Source: Auricularia sp. M13 (lineage: Eukaryota; Basidiomycota; Agaricomycetes; Auriculariales; Auriculariaceae). Taken from it: a stretch of 64,000 nt of DNA. How positions within the stretch are numbered: position 1 is the stretch's first letter; each line of letters begins with the position of its first letter. The notes beneath the pieces are model-generated. The model was given only the letters and a program-made list of their open reading frames with translations, searched no databases and had not been told where the DNA came from. Below, piece by piece: positions 40,652 through 52,623 of the stretch. Position numbers and translations under genes: made by a program. Where the stretch lies: the NCBI GenBank assembly GCA_037042915.1, contig CM073194.1, forward strand, positions 1,736,001 to 1,800,000, in the 5' to 3' direction.

Positions 40652-41469
40652 TTAGAGGCCGACGAGCGACGGCGGGAGGAGCGCGAGCTGGGACGCGGAC
40701 CACGCGGACTGGAGGCGCGAGATCGGGAAGCCCTCGTTGAAGTTCGAACTGACGAACTGGAGGTGCGAACCGATGCTGGAGCCGGAGAAGCCGAGGTCGA
40801 CGTGCGAGCCGCCCAGAGAGGCGATGACGGCCTGCAGCTGCGACGAGACGAACGAGTCGAAGCCGACGTTGCGGCCAGAGATGTGGCGCAGGTCCTCGAT
40901 GAAGCCCGACCAGCGCGAGCCGAACTGGCTAGCCAGGCTGAGAGAGCAGTCAGCAAGAGCCGATGTGAAGACTGAGGCTGCATGAGGCGAGACTCACATG
41001 ATCTGGGACTCGACGTCGCAGATCTGCGTGAGGAGGAGCTGCTTCATCGACTCGATGAGGATGGCCAAGTTCTGCTGGACGATGTTGATGTCGACGAGCG
41101 AGCACTGGAGCACCTCGATCTGCTGCACAGACTCGTCGAGGATGAACGAGAGGTCGTTGAAGCGGCCGTCAAAGTTGCCGACGCCGAAGAAGTTGTCGAA
41201 CAGGTCCAGCGAGGAGAGCCCGCCCCAGTTGTTGAACGAGAACGGCGGGATGGCGTTGTTCGTGAGCGAGATGACCTGGTTGGAAGTCTCAAACGCGTGA
41301 AGTTGGCTGAAGATCGACGGGATCGAGCTGATGTCCGTGCGCTTCTCAACTGTGTGGCATGCGTGAGGATGTTGGAGCGTGACTTCTGAGATGCGTGAGA
41401 ATACTGACCGGTGGGAGCGGCAAGCGCGCTGGAAGCAAGAGCGACGAGGGCTGCGGGGAGGATGAACAT
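40652..41469 (-). CDS. Secreted protein with Kex2 site, unknown function
   Basis: Three exons (41469-41409, 41349-40998, 40937-40652) encode 232 residues. A signal peptide (MFILPAALVALASSALAAPT) is followed at once by VEKR, a dibasic Kex2 processing site. The mature part is mostly helical in appearance, with a hydrophobic N-W-G-G-L-S-S-L-D-L-F-D-N-F-F region, two cysteines (QCSLVD, QICDVE) and a Ser/Gly-rich C-terminus. I do not recognise a Pfam family; it resembles small conserved secreted proteins of wood- and litter-decay fungi. It could be a structural surface protein or effector-like protein. Intron lengths of 59 and 60 bp and the phases are consistent. Confidence 0.75.
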
Positions 41470-42153
41470 CTTGATCTTGAGAGTGTTGTGAGGGTGGGTC
41501 GTAGCGAGCAGAAAGGCTAGCGAAGGCGAATGCGATAGACAAGTAGCGAATGGAAAAGTTAATGCGAAAGAGGGAGGCAACCAGGCCCAGAGAGCAAAGA
41601 ACGAAGCAGTGCGGGGGATGGGGATTCCTCTAGCCAAAAGAGCGCGTACTTATACTTCTCAGTGTTCCCTACAGACGGTCATGTCGGGCTCTGTAAGAAT
41701 ACAGTTGTTGCTGCCGGATAGGGATGGCAGCGGTCGGGTGCAGAAAGTGCATTCCAAATTCGGGCACTACGGCTTGGCCGAGCCCGAAAGACCACGAAGG
41801 GTCCAAATTTGGATGCACCGTTGCTCGGCAACGAGCCAGGTGAATGGAATGGCGTTCAGGATGTTGACCAACGCTCCTGCGGCCTGAGAGATATGTACCA
41901 CTTCCGCCCTGCTTCCTCTATGCTAAATTATGATGTGTCTTGCTGGTCCCTGATGCATAGTGGCACCAAATTATACGCAGTGCTCTGAGATACGAGGTTC
42001 TGAACGACGATGGCGCGTTTTCTTGCAACTGGGGCAAGTGGCGTTTAATCCCCCGCGCAAAGACAGATTACCGCGGCGATAGGTTTGCGTTTCTGACCGG
42101 CTCGCGCGAATGGAGATGTCGGAGAGCGTGGGGGAAGAGCTTGGCAACAGCTC
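41470..42153. other. Intergenic region
   Basis: 684 bp upstream of the secreted-protein gene, probably holding its promoter. No gene is recognised. Confidence 0.55.
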
Positions 42154-42847
42154 TCACGATAACATCGCCATTTCCTTCCAATGCTTAAGCAACCCAGTCG
42201 GATGCTGCGTTGTCCGATTGGGCACGTGCGCGGTGACCAGATAGTCGGATGCGAGGGTGGCTAGGGCTCCGATCTCCTGCGCCATCCCTGTGCCGCGGCG
42301 ATTTGGCTGTCGTTCGAACCACGAACCGACTTCAGGGTCATCCCAGGCCTTTTGATTCGTGAGATTCATGCGTCGCATCATCTCCCAGCCGGATGCTAAG
42401 AAACATAGCTAATAGTACGATTGGAGTGTCGTGGGTAAATGGAAGAATGGAAGTTACAGAGGATCTGAGGATATCAAGAGGTCCAGAATGATTTCGACCA
42501 ATTACCACCGCTTCGACTGAGGCTGCAATGCTTGCACCGAACCAGCAACGTGCGCCGTGAAATTTTCAGACACATAAGCAGAAACTCGTTGGTATGTCCG
42601 TCCTGGCATCTGCTTCAAACATCGACATGTCCAAGAAGACCGACGGGTTGCAGCACTCCTTCTGGTTGTGTGAGGTCGACACTGACACCAAGTCGTAATG
42701 TTCGTCGAAAGCGAGGTCCCCGCCGAAAGGAATGTGGAACGTTTCGCAGTCATCATGTTCGTAGCCTATTCCGTGAGTGTATGGTCCGTGGATATGCATA
42801 TGATACACAAGAAATGAACAGCAAGTGGGGATGGACCAAAAAAGCAA
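42154..42847 (-). other. Two short unassigned reading frames
   Basis: Minus-strand frames at 42847-42566 (93 residues, ending F-C-L-C-V) and 42381-42154 (75 residues) have host-like codon use but no family I recognise. They lie just downstream of the DUF300 gene and could be remnants of one gene or chance frames. The C-L-C-V ending looks superficially like a CaaX box. Confidence 0.25.
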
Positions 42848-42859
42848 CAGAAATCGACC

Positions 42860-45660
42860 TCACGCCCAAGGATTCCCCTCATCGACGGACGGCGCAAACC
42901 ACGGCGTTGTCTTCCTGTGGTCTTCCCTCCGCTCCTCCTCGACTTCGCTGTCGTGCTGCGGAGAAATGACTTCATTGCGGTCGACTACCTCGCCCACGAC
43001 GCCTTCCACAACCTCCTCGACCGCTTCGATGAGCCCTTCTTCTTCCTGCCTATATAAGCGGTGAGCAAAAAAAAAATCGTCCAAAGAAAACGATATATGC
43101 GCACCTCGGGGTCTCCGTCCTCCTCACGTTATCCTGCTCATGCGACGACCGCCGCTGTAGAGTAGGCTCCTGGTCCACCCGGCGGTACACACGGCCGAGG
43201 TTGGCCTTGAGCACAGGCTCACCCTTGCGGCGCACGCGCGTCCGGCGCTCCTCCTCCGCATCGTGGTCCTCGACGACCAGGTCCACCGCCTTACTATTGT
43301 GCTGCACATTAAGCGACGTCGACGGCGAGTCGTATCCCTCGTCCACCACGTCAACGGGCGTGCCCGCCGCGTCCTCCCCGCGCCGCAGCACAGTCGACAC
43401 GGGCCGCGAGGGGACGGTCGACGGCGGGCGCGACGCGCGCGGCGCGCTCGTGCGCGCCCAGCCGAGCCGCACGCCGGGCGAATCCGTGTTCTCGCTGCCC
43501 GCGCCCATGTCCGGGATGCGGTTGTGCTCGAAGTCGATGACGGGCGGGCCACGGATCTGCGTCGGGCTCACGGCCTCCTCGCTCGTCCGCCCGCGTGCGG
43601 ACGGTGGTGCGGCTCCGAAGTAGTCGTGCGGCTCAGATGCCAGGCTGCCCCACACTGGTCTGTTGCGCGACGACTCGACGGCGCCGTATCCGGCTGAAAG
43701 TACGAAAAGCAGTGTCAGCGTCAGCATGAACGACAAGGAGTAGAGGACAGGTTAAATGATCACGCACCGGCGCTGAACCGCGCGCTGGCGGGCCCAAAGA
43801 CGGGACTAAACGCAGCAGCGCGCTCGTGCCTCAATATGCGCTCCTCCTCCGCCCACATCTCCTGCCTTGCGCGTTCACCACTGACATCGATGACGGGGTA
43901 TCCGTAGTCGCCAAAGAGCATGCCGCGGCTGTACGCGTACACGGCGTCCTCCTGCGCGTCGGGCGGGTCGAACCGCAGCCCCAGGCCCTCCGCCTCGAGC
44001 TCCTCCTGGGTCGAGCCCGAGTGCGAGCCGCCGGGGATGAGCGGGTCCTCGACCGTCTGCGCCTCGTCGTCCGAGTCCTGCAGGTCCGGCGCGAGGTGCA
44101 CGGTCTCCTGCTCGTCGCGCGTCGGGAGCGTCGGCGTCCCGCGGGGCACGTTCGAGTCATTCGGCATGGGGATCCAGTACTTCTTCTTGCCGCCCTGCGC
44201 GTAGCGCAGCCCCGCGCGGATGCGGCGCTCGCGGCCCACACCCTGGTGCACGGCGCCCTCGGCGGGCTCGAACATGCGGTAGCCGAAGCCCTCGCCGCGC
44301 AGCGTCGCGCGGAAGTCCTCCACCAGGTCGCGCACTCCGCACGCGTCGCGCAGCGCGAACCAGAAGCGCATCCGCGCAGCGTACTGCGTCTCCTTGTCCT
44401 CGTAGTCGCGCGCGCTGAATGCGTACCAGTGCGCCACCTGCCGTGCGCGCCTCATCAGTAATGCGAGATGGATGACAGCGGTGGATGGAGGAAGCTTACC
44501 GCGAAGAACGGCATCTCGAAGCAGATGAGCGTGTCAGTTAGCGCGAGCGAGATGTGCTCGCTATCGGTGTACGGGCCCAGCGAGCGGATGGCGCCCGCTG
44601 CAACCAAGATGGAGATTGCCAGAGCCTGCCAGAAAGAGAAGAACAAGATGCCCTTGACGCAAAGGAACTTGGGCATCGGGCGGAATGGCTTGAGGTCGTC
44701 GTTGACCACGAGCCAGAACATCGCGAGACAGTACAAGCTGATGCAGATGCTGACGTTGTACACGATGCTGATGTACAGGTAGCCGGCGTCCGCGCGAAGG
44801 TCGCCTTCGTTGTACTTCCCTACGGCCTTTAAGACGACGGTTGCGATGGCGAGCAGAGGTTTCACCTGCACATATTCTACGAAAGATGTGAGTAACGAAA
44901 AAATGGAATGAATTATACATGGTCGTGCGGGCGAGAACAAAATCCCCGAAACTAAGCGTGAGTTTCAGGCAGTCCGAGACGGTCCTTTGCAGGCCCTGAC
45001 AGAGTCCCGCGAGGAAACGTTCGGGCGTCACCCTTGCCACGCCGAAGCCCGTCGCAGGGACCAGCGCGCTCGTGACTCAAATGCCTGGCCCGCCAATTCC
45101 AAGTCAAAGAAACTTGCGAACTCACGCATAATGCCGCGCTTAAGGTTGAGGAATGTGTGCGGATCAGATGCGTCAAGCTCCTGGACTATCAGCGTCACAG
45201 GGAAGACATGGTACTTTGGCGAGCGGCCGTGTAGCAGGCTGAGTAACGAGCGCTCGCCGCCGAGGTACCCGATGAGCAGTTGGAAGAAACAGTAAATAAC
45301 GAAGGCCTGGCAGGAGTAAGCACGAAGTTGCAAGGACAGTGAGGTTACTTACTTCGTAGATGTCTCTTATAGCATCAATTATAAAAGCAGCCTCGAGCGA
45401 GAACAGCGAGATTAGAGACGAGATGGCGTATATGGGGACCATGACCATGATTCGGATAACCATCCTATGAACATCATTAGTAGATGAATGTGGAAGCTAT
45501 ATTCAACCAGCCTTTGCAGACTGGGCTTTCGGTAATTCTTCAGGTGCTGGTGAATTCCCGCGAACGAGACGACCGTTGCGACCACAGTGCATATGGCCGC
45601 GAGTGCCAAGACTGCTGGGTGCAAGGCCGAGCCAGAGCCGCCTCCAAGCGGCGACCACAT
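42860..45660 (-). CDS. TMEM184/OST-alpha (DUF300) membrane protein
   Basis: Seven exons (45660-45512, 45464-45353, 45306-45126, 44876-44500, 44437-43768, 43693-43105, 43049-42860) give 755 residues with every phase consistent. The N-terminal half has about seven hydrophobic spans and family blocks: HLKNYRKPSLQR, VPIYAISSLISLF, YCFFQLLIGYLGGER, LKRGIMQYVQVKPLLAI, FLCVKGILFFSFWQ and CFEMPFFAVAHWYAF. The long C-terminal half is hydrophilic, acidic and low-complexity, probably cytosolic. Family members are vacuolar or plasma-membrane proteins related to the OST-alpha transporter; yeast and fission yeast homologues are poorly characterised. The first intron (45465-45511) appears to be GC-AG rather than GT-AG, with a CTACTAAT branch-like motif. 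Confidence 0.9.
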
Positions 45661-45957
45661 CGCGCAGAGGGCAGACGTGCGCGGGCAGACGATGACGACC
45701 GTGACAGACACAGGAGCGCTGCGGAGCTAGAACCGCGTCGTCGGCGCGGATGTATATCTTGTGACTTGATCAGCGCTCGTCGAGTAAGTACTCAACTTTC
45801 AGGCGTCTGGCTGCAGGCGTTTACGGTATGTTAGTACCTACCGTCACTGCTAGAGAGTGCTCATGATTACCGTACATGGCCCACTGGCAGGCCGAGTGCA
45901 CAATTGCAGGGCTAACAATGACAAGCAAATACCGTCCTGCATTGTGCACCGTCCCCC

Positions 45958-47382
45958 ATGAGCCAGACCGCAAAGGACGTCTCGAGCTACAAGCGCTATC
46001 CCAAGCTCATGCGGGGGTCTCCGGAAGACGTGGCGCGGTGGGAGGAGATGACGCGCAACGGAATCTACGACCTCACTGAACAAGAGCTCTTCTGGCGCGA
46101 CCTCCAACCATTTCTGCTACAGCGAGGATACGCCCTCCGCCCTCGCTACGCGCCGGATTGGAAGCCTTCCTGGATTGGCACTGATATCAACCCATCGTTT
46201 GTCGAGGATGGCGTTAGCACAGTGGTGCGCCAGCTCCAAACGAACCGAACACTTTGAACTGACTACCGTGACATACCGTACGCTATAGCCGACATGGGTC
46301 ATGGATGCCCGTCGACATGATGGATCTTTCGTTGCAATAAAGTGGATTCCAGATGCAGCGCACACGGCCAACGAGTTGGACATAGTCCGCTTCCTCTCGT
46401 CGGATGAACTGCGTGCAGATCCCCGCAATCACTCGCTACCTCTGCTAGACACGTTCTCACATCCGACCATACCGGCTGGTGTATTCGCAGTCACCCCCTG
46501 GATAGCGCCGATCTCGAATGCACCCCTCGAGTACGTCAACGAGGTTGCAGACTTCATGCTTCAGACATTCGAGGTTCGTCGCCGTAGTCGCTCCGAGGGA
46601 ATCCGCTATTGCTTACCGTAGCAATATTGCAGGGCTTGTCGTTTCTGCATGGCCACGGTATAGCCCATCGGTGAGTCTCTTACCCTTGTTTCCAGCCTGG
46701 CCGCTGATCGGTATCGCGCTGAAAGTGACTGCACGACCCGTAACATCATGGTCGACATCAACTCGCTCTTGCCGAACGTGCAATGGCATCCGCAGAATCC
46801 TTCTCGCACGATAGATTATGACTTTGCACCCCCCATGCTGGCCCGATGCCGTGGGCGCGCTCGCTATTACTTGATCGACTTGGGCATCTCGTCGCGCTTT
46901 GACCCTAACTCTCCAGGGTCCCATCTCGTTGTAGGCACCATTGGCAGAGACGACACGGCGCCGGAGCTGTCTGAAACCGTCCCGTACGACCCTTTCAAGC
47001 TTGACGTTTATTTGCTGGGCCATTATTTTGCGGCTCGATATATTGCGGTGCGTAGTTGCAGACCGACTACCCAGAGAAGGCTCTCTGATCTTACTGCCCC
47101 CTTTAGGAATACACGAACCTGGACTTCCTGAAACCCGTCGTGGAGGCTATGACCCGTCGCAATGCGCAGGAACGACCGACGATCGACGAAGCGCACGAGC
47201 AGCTGCGTGCCATTTTGCGCAAACGGCCTGGTCTGTCCTTTCGCTGGAGGATTAAGGGTCAGAAGGAGCCCAAGACGTATAGGAATGTTATGGATACGTT
47301 GTGCTTTATTCGCGAAATGTACTACTGGAGTCGTGTACCGTTTCGGGGCATGCGCGAGCTCCGTTTCGGAAGACCGCAATAG
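45958..47382 (+). CDS. Protein kinase-like protein
   Basis: Five exons (45958-46212, 46289-46573, 46633-46670, 46726-47047, 47107-47382) encode 391 residues. The domain lacks a clear glycine-rich loop but has VAIKW (ATP lysine), an early glutamate in ANELDIVRFL, the catalytic loop HRDCTTRNIMVD split by the 55-bp intron at 46671-46725, and DLG in place of DFG (YYLIDLGIS). A C-lobe with YDPFKLDVYLLGHYF and PTIDEAHEQL follows. This matches a kinase-like family expanded in mushrooms. The catalytic Asp and Asn are present, so activity is possible. Substrate and pathway are unknown. The start at 45958 is the first ATG and gives a conserved-looking N-terminus. Confidence 0.82.
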
Positions 47383-47506
47383 GAGCATAAGTGCCGTTAT
47401 ATCACAGGTCAGCTGGAGTTGTAGGACACCGGTTGAGGAAGAATGCTACATAGCAGAACGCGTCTGATCATGAAAAGAGTCGCGTTGCAACTCCGACTCG
47501 GACGCC

Positions 47507-48058
47507 ATGTCTTCATCCGCTACGAAGCTCCTGCGGTCGCGGCTCGTCCGCACATACGCGACGCGGCGCGCAGAGCGTCCTCCATCGCGCTACCCCGACC
47601 CACTAGCCAAGGTCGAAGGCGTGCAGGTCGCGCCGAACCTGACGTTCTTCCACCGGCCACCGCCCTCCGCGCCGACGCCCGAGTCGCTGACAACAGCGCC
47701 CGCATCGCCGCTGCTGCGGCCCCCAACGTCGACCGACCCGTCGTCGTCATCGTCGGCGAAGCGGCTGCGCTTGCCGCCGCCCGTGGCCGGCAAGCTCCCC
47801 GAGGAGAAAAAGCGGCACCTGACCGAGGCGCAAATGAACGAGATACGGCGGCTGCGCGCGGAGGACCCCGTCGCGAACACGCGGAGCAAGCTGGCCAAGC
47901 AGTTTAACACCTCCAGCTGGTTCATCTCGACCGTCGCGCGGGCGCCGAAGGAGCACAAGAAGGAGCTCGACGATGCCATTGAGCGGCGGCGCGCTACTTG
48001 GGGCGAGCGAAAACGCATTGCGGTCGAGGTCCGCAAGAAGCGGCGCGAGTTTTGGTAG
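47507..48058 (+). CDS. MRPL20: Mitochondrial ribosomal protein L20 (mL58)
   Basis: A single 183-residue exon. The N-terminus is Ser/Arg-rich without acidic residues (MSSSATKLLRSRLVRTYATRR), as expected of a mitochondrial import signal. The family core is LTEAQMNEIRRLRAEDP, then SKLAKQFNTSSWFISTVAR and a basic C-terminal helix (KRIAVEVRKKRREFW), which match MRP-L20/mL58. It is a large-subunit protein of the fungal mitoribosome. The short gap (124 bp) after the kinase-like gene places them head-to-tail. Confidence 0.92.
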   Translation: MSSSATKLLRSRLVRTYATRRAERPPSRYPDPLAKVEGVQVAPNLTFFHRPPPSAPTPESLTTAPASPLLRPPTSTDPSSSSSAKRLRLPPPVAGKLPEEKKRHLTEAQMNEIRRLRAEDPVANTRSKLAKQFNTSSWFISTVARAPKEHKKELDDAIERRRATWGERKRIAVEVRKKRREFW

Positions 48059-48619
48059 AGGGTGAGTGTCCGTCTTCTTGCCCCACGCAGGCTATTGATC
48101 AGCTGGTCAAGGTTCAGCTTGTCGTACTTTAGCATAGGCAAATTTATGGCGATTTCGCTGGTGTTTTCCATTCACCCTCCAGTGAATTACCAGGCTCTAA
48201 AAGCCGTACGGTTTACGCGTACTCCAGGCCCAAGTCTGCAAGTGATGTTCACTTTTTTGCTTGTCACCGTCAACAGGTCCTCCTTATCAATCCACTGGCG
48301 GACGTCTATGGGTTGTCGAGAGCCTTCCACCGTCGTTCCTCGTACAGACTGTTGAAGGCTGCCACACTATTGACTTCGACCTTCACGCGCAGCTGGTCAG
48401 GCTGCTAACCCTAGTCGAGAATGATGATCAACTCTTGTCTCTCAATCAACTTCATACCCCTGCTCACTCAACTCCAGGTAGGGCACGAGAAATCTCAGCC
48501 GCCGCCGCATTGAACAACGCGATGTTGGATGATGTACGGTATTCCTGGGGTCAAATGCACTTTTTAATGCCGTTGTTACATATTGAAGATATCCAGAGTG
48601 TCGTCTCTATCTCAGCGTG
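48059..48619. other. Intergenic region
   Basis: 561 bp between two convergent genes. No coding signal is seen. Confidence 0.6.
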
Positions 48620-50512
48620 CTATGCCCACAGGGCTCGATCAAACAACGAATAATTTTCGCCCTTCTCCCATATCTGTGCGTCCGGCGTACTTTGTCCTGA
48701 CCTATCCTCAGGGGTGAGGTGAACAACGTCCGCCAAAGAGTGCAGCCGCTCCAGGCCTCCCGTGAGGTCGGGGTCCATGGGCTCCATCCCGGCGAAGGAG
48801 ATCTCAGCGAGCCGCTCGCTGTCATAGCTCAGACTGCGGGAGACAAAATCGGCGACGTCGGCGAATGAGACGGCCAGGACCTCGCGACAGCAGCACTTGT
48901 ACGGCATGTCGAGATAGCGGTAGCATTTGTGCGGGAGCGTGTAGGTGAAGCGCACGGCGCGCAGCGCGGGCACGCGCCAGGGCGGCACGGCGGGCGGCAG
49001 GCTGAAGACGCTCGCGACGCCCTGGTTGGGCTGGAAGATCGTGAAGTAGTCGTAGCTGTAGTCGAGACACGAGCCGAGGATCAGGCGCAGCGTCTGCAGG
49101 AGCGGCGCGTCCGGCAGCGTGCCGTCCTCCGGCCAGAAGAACTCGTGCACCGTCAGCGTCGTCAGATGCGCGTAGAACGCGCGCTGCTGCAGCATCGCGC
49201 GCACGTCCAGCATTTCCGGCACGAACAGGAAGCGAACATCCGAGTCGGAAGAGTCTGGCGAGTCTCGGCGCCGCGCGACGATCTCGCCCGCGCGGTAGGA
49301 GACGGAGACGGTGCTGATGATGGGGTACACTTGCCAGGTGTCCGAGACGGGATCGTGGAAATCGAAACTCCGGCCGAAGGCGAGCTCGCGCAGGTTTGGC
49401 AGGGCGGTAAAATATGGGCGGAGGTGGTGCGAACCGTTGCGCATGCCGTCGAGGCGCACACGCTTGACACGGCTGTTGGCTGGAACCGTCGACGGATCGG
49501 GTGTGTGCCACTCGAAGGTCCTGACATGGAGGTACAGCGTTTCTAGCTGGGGAAGACCAGAAAGAAGATGGCTGAGCTCGTCTGCTTCGACGCGAGAAGG
49601 CTCCGGCGTATATTTCAGAGTTTTCAGTTGAGCAAACGCATCGTATGCCTCGCGCGTGAGACATACGCCAGTCAACGTGACTGAGCGAAGACACGGCGCC
49701 TGCCCAGCGAAAATATCGGCAGGTAGCCTGAAAGGTTCCATGCCAAACGCCATAACAGACATAGACAGCCGTTCGAGCATCGGTGCAGGTTGCCGAACCG
49801 AGTCCATGAAAAGCCTCCAGTGTTCGTTGCCCCACTGCGCCGCAGAACTAGCCATCAGATATGTTGGTGTGTGGCCGATAAAAGGGAGAGCCTGCAATAT
49901 GGCGGGCCCGAGGATCGGCAGATTCATCCTCGGGTTGAAGTACAGCCTCACAGTATTGGTGCGTCGCAAGTTCTCTGCAACCAGCTGGCAGACGCGCTGT
50001 GCCCGAATATTCATGGCAAGATTGGGAGAGGAGGGTGTCAACTCCAGGAAGAGCTGCAGAGGCGCGCCCTGCGAGCGCTCGACCATCATGTTCAGAAAGT
50101 CGACGTTGCCAGAGAGCCAGGGCGGTATCAGCTTGCTCCAGACTTCCGCGCTATTGAGTGTGTACTCGCGGAGCTGGTGGCAGATATGCGAGAAGCGGAT
50201 CGGGGAAACGTGGTATGTGCTCAGGTGGCTGAGGATGCGACGAAGCACAGCGTCAGGCAGGTTCACGAAGACATTCGTGCTGTTCACGGCGCGAGCACGC
50301 CTGGCGAGTATGCGGCGCGTGCAGGCGCTGTATGCGCGGAGCTCTTGTGTCAGGTCGTACCTAGTGGTGGTCGAAAGACAGCCCGGGCCGACTTCAGACG
50401 CGCTACACTCAGCAGACTGTGAAACTAAGCTTGCGCACGGGTCTTGTGTCGATCGCAGACGGTCCCGCGTCGCGCGTGTCCATTCTGTGAGTGTGTTGTG
50501 GGCTCCAGCCAT
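48620..50512 (-). CDS. F-box protein D
   Basis: One 630-residue exon from the ATG at 50512. After about 80 residues comes the F-box (NLPDAVLRRILSHLSTYHVSPIRF...WSKLIPPW), then irregular leucine-rich segments (APMLERLSMSVMAF, APCLRSVTLTGV, LPQLETLYLHV, LPNLRELAFGR, APLLQTLRLIL). Three blocks recur in proteins E and F: an A-R-x-V-N-S-T/S-N lead into the F-box, a C-terminal LHEFFWP-type strand, and a SFADVADFVSRSL helix. These three are therefore a subfamily distinct from A/B/G. The C-terminal part also contains a short cysteine cluster (YKCCCREV). It is likely an SCF adaptor with unknown target. Confidence 0.87.
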   Translation of the reverse strand: MAGAHNTLTEWTRATRDRLRSTQDPCASLVSQSAECSASEVGPGCLSTTTRYDLTQELRAYSACTRRILARRARAVNSTNVFVNLPDAVLRRILSHLSTYHVSPIRFSHICHQLREYTLNSAEVWSKLIPPWLSGNVDFLNMMVERSQGAPLQLFLELTPSSPNLAMNIRAQRVCQLVAENLRRTNTVRLYFNPRMNLPILGPAILQALPFIGHTPTYLMASSAAQWGNEHWRLFMDSVRQPAPMLERLSMSVMAFGMEPFRLPADIFAGQAPCLRSVTLTGVCLTREAYDAFAQLKTLKYTPEPSRVEADELSHLLSGLPQLETLYLHVRTFEWHTPDPSTVPANSRVKRVRLDGMRNGSHHLRPYFTALPNLRELAFGRSFDFHDPVSDTWQVYPIISTVSVSYRAGEIVARRRDSPDSSDSDVRFLFVPEMLDVRAMLQQRAFYAHLTTLTVHEFFWPEDGTLPDAPLLQTLRLILGSCLDYSYDYFTIFQPNQGVASVFSLPPAVPPWRVPALRAVRFTYTLPHKCYRYLDMPYKCCCREVLAVSFADVADFVSRSLSYDSERLAEISFAGMEPMDPDLTGGLERLHSLADVVHLTPEDRSGQSTPDAQIWEKGENYSLFDRALWA

Positions 50513-51589
50513 ATGTCACTGGTAAATGTGCACGCGTGGTGGAGACTGGAGAGGAAGAGACGCGTTTGCTTGGCCTTGTTTGTTCGAAGCCTCGCACAAA
50601 TATTTCGGGGACCCTGACCTTACCCCGCAAGCACTCTGACGCCCATGTGGCTCAAATTTCAATCCACGGAAATCTTCCTGTAGAATATCTTATAGCTATG
50701 TCTCTGGATGACTTCTTGTGTCAGTTAGAAGCGAAGTCAAGCCTACAGCCTCAACCTGCTGATTGCCAGCTCCTCCCTTCGCACCTTATAGCAGTGGCAG
50801 AACCATTGCCACGTTCGACTGGCTATAGACATAAGACTACGCTGTCCGTTTCTCCCGGATCTGACAATGTCGGCTGTGCTTGTGCGCCTGGCGCTCGACG
50901 CCGCCGTAGCCGTCGCTCGCCGGACAGCGAAAGTCAAGGCGTGCTTTTACTAGCAAAGTGTTAATGAGGCCGTGACAGCTTTCTGATTCCAGAGCGGACC
51001 GAGGAGTCGACTGCAATATCGACTAGGAGGACGTTCAAGTTGTTGGTGGCGTTTCCAGACTCCATTGAACGACACACACGTCAATTCGGCCTTGAATTTA
51101 TGTGTAGTTCAGGAGGGGCTTTTAACCTGACACGAGGTGGGATCATCTTCAGCAATGCGAGTGGATGGGAGTCCATGAGCAGAAACAGAGTAAGCATGAA
51201 CGGACGTATCGGGAGCGTCTGTCAACCCTCGATGCAGAACAAGCCAGCGTTAGTTATCCAGAGGCGGCGATGCTGGGCGGTGGAGAAGGGCACGAGCTCT
51301 GAGACACGTCCGACTTGGTCGGCTCCGTCGCAGCGCGATGGCGGACATCGAAGCCGCTCCGCTGTCTGCGCGCAACCACCACTGTTGGGATCGGTTCCAG
51401 CGCGCGCATGCACGCGCGTTTGCAGGTGAGCAGCAGGCGAACAATGCAGGGGCAAGATAACGAGCAGGGCGTCAGAGCAAACAAAGCCAAATTCTCTTGT
51501 TCTTCCTCAACTTAGCCGGGACCGCGAGGTATCCTATCCCCAAACCTCCTCCTACATCCTCCGCATATTGAGCTGTCGTACTGGCGCAG
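50513..51589. other. Intergenic region
   Basis: 1,077 bp between divergent genes (F-box D and the gene at 51590). No gene is recognised; both promoters should lie here. Confidence 0.6.
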
Positions 51590-52623
51590 ATGGGGGATCC
51601 GAATGATGAGCCTTGGGACGACTCAGTATTCGAATTCACGCCTGTCGAAGACGAACAAGATATCCCAGGTATGCACCGGATTCATGCGCCACAGCAAGCC
51701 GCAGGGTCAAACTATCGCAGTATCCGACGACTGGAGAACACGGCCTCCACGACCGCCGCCCCGCAAGCCTAAATATCTGCACGTGCTGGATGAACTGTGT
51801 TCAAGACGTGGGTTGTCGTTCGCTTGACGATCCGGCTGCTGACATATTTTCTGCCCGCCGCTTTGCATCTACGATGCTTCATATAGCCAATGTGCCGGAC
51901 GAGGAATTTGTATCGCGTCAACCGACGCCAGAAGCGCAGGATAAATCGTCAATGTTACCGCCCGCTGCGCTCCGCTCGTCGCGTCGAATACCGCGCGAGG
52001 TGACATACGAGATTATGCGCGCGTCTCCAGAGCTCGTATCGGCATTTAAGGACGCGCGCAACGCGTACTCGGACGCGATTTATGCGTGGTGGCACCGCAC
52101 GGCGCGCGAGCGCTGGGAAACGCCGACGGAGATCGACTACGAGCTCGTGAAGCTCGACCCGCGCGTGCGCGCAGCCGAACGCTCGCTTCTGGCCGCCGAT
52201 GCGCGGCTGTCTGCGGAAGGACGCAGCGTGAAGGTCGCGACGGTGCGAAACGACGGCTCGGCGCGCCGCGCCATGCTCGAGGATACCGAGCGCATCGAAG
52301 CCGAATGGCAGGCTGCCCAAGCCAGCAACGGCGCTTCCAAGGGTCGCAAGCGCAGGCGGAAGGCTGCCCCTACGCAGGATCTCTCGCAGTTTTTGCCGCC
52401 TGAGCCTCCTGAGCCCATGCCGGCGCCGACACCGGTACCGCAGGAGGCGCCGACGCCTGCCTCGACGGTTTCGGTATCCACTGCCCGCACTTCGTCTTCT
52501 GCCGAGGTTTTGTCTGATTATTCCGCCACTTCACCCGAGTCCGAGGACGACCGCGACGATAAGGTGTACAAGCCCAACTGGCGCTTCACGCAGCCGAAGC
52601 GCCGGAAAGCTGCTGCATCTTGA
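51590..52623 (+). CDS. Uncharacterised protein, probably nuclear
   Basis: Best model: exons 51590-51668 and 51887-52623 (271 residues), phase 1 to phase 1; the 218-bp intron is long and may hide a small exon. The N-terminus is acidic (GDPNDEPWDD). A charged helical core contains EIMRASPELVSAFKDARNAY and an AWWHRTARERWETP block. A bipartite basic stretch KGRKRRRKAA follows, then a Pro/Ala/Ser-rich tail and a basic C-terminus (PKRRKAAAS). The two basic clusters look like nuclear localisation signals. I recognise no domain. It might be a lineage-specific chromatin or transcription-associated protein; that is inference only. Confidence 0.6.
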
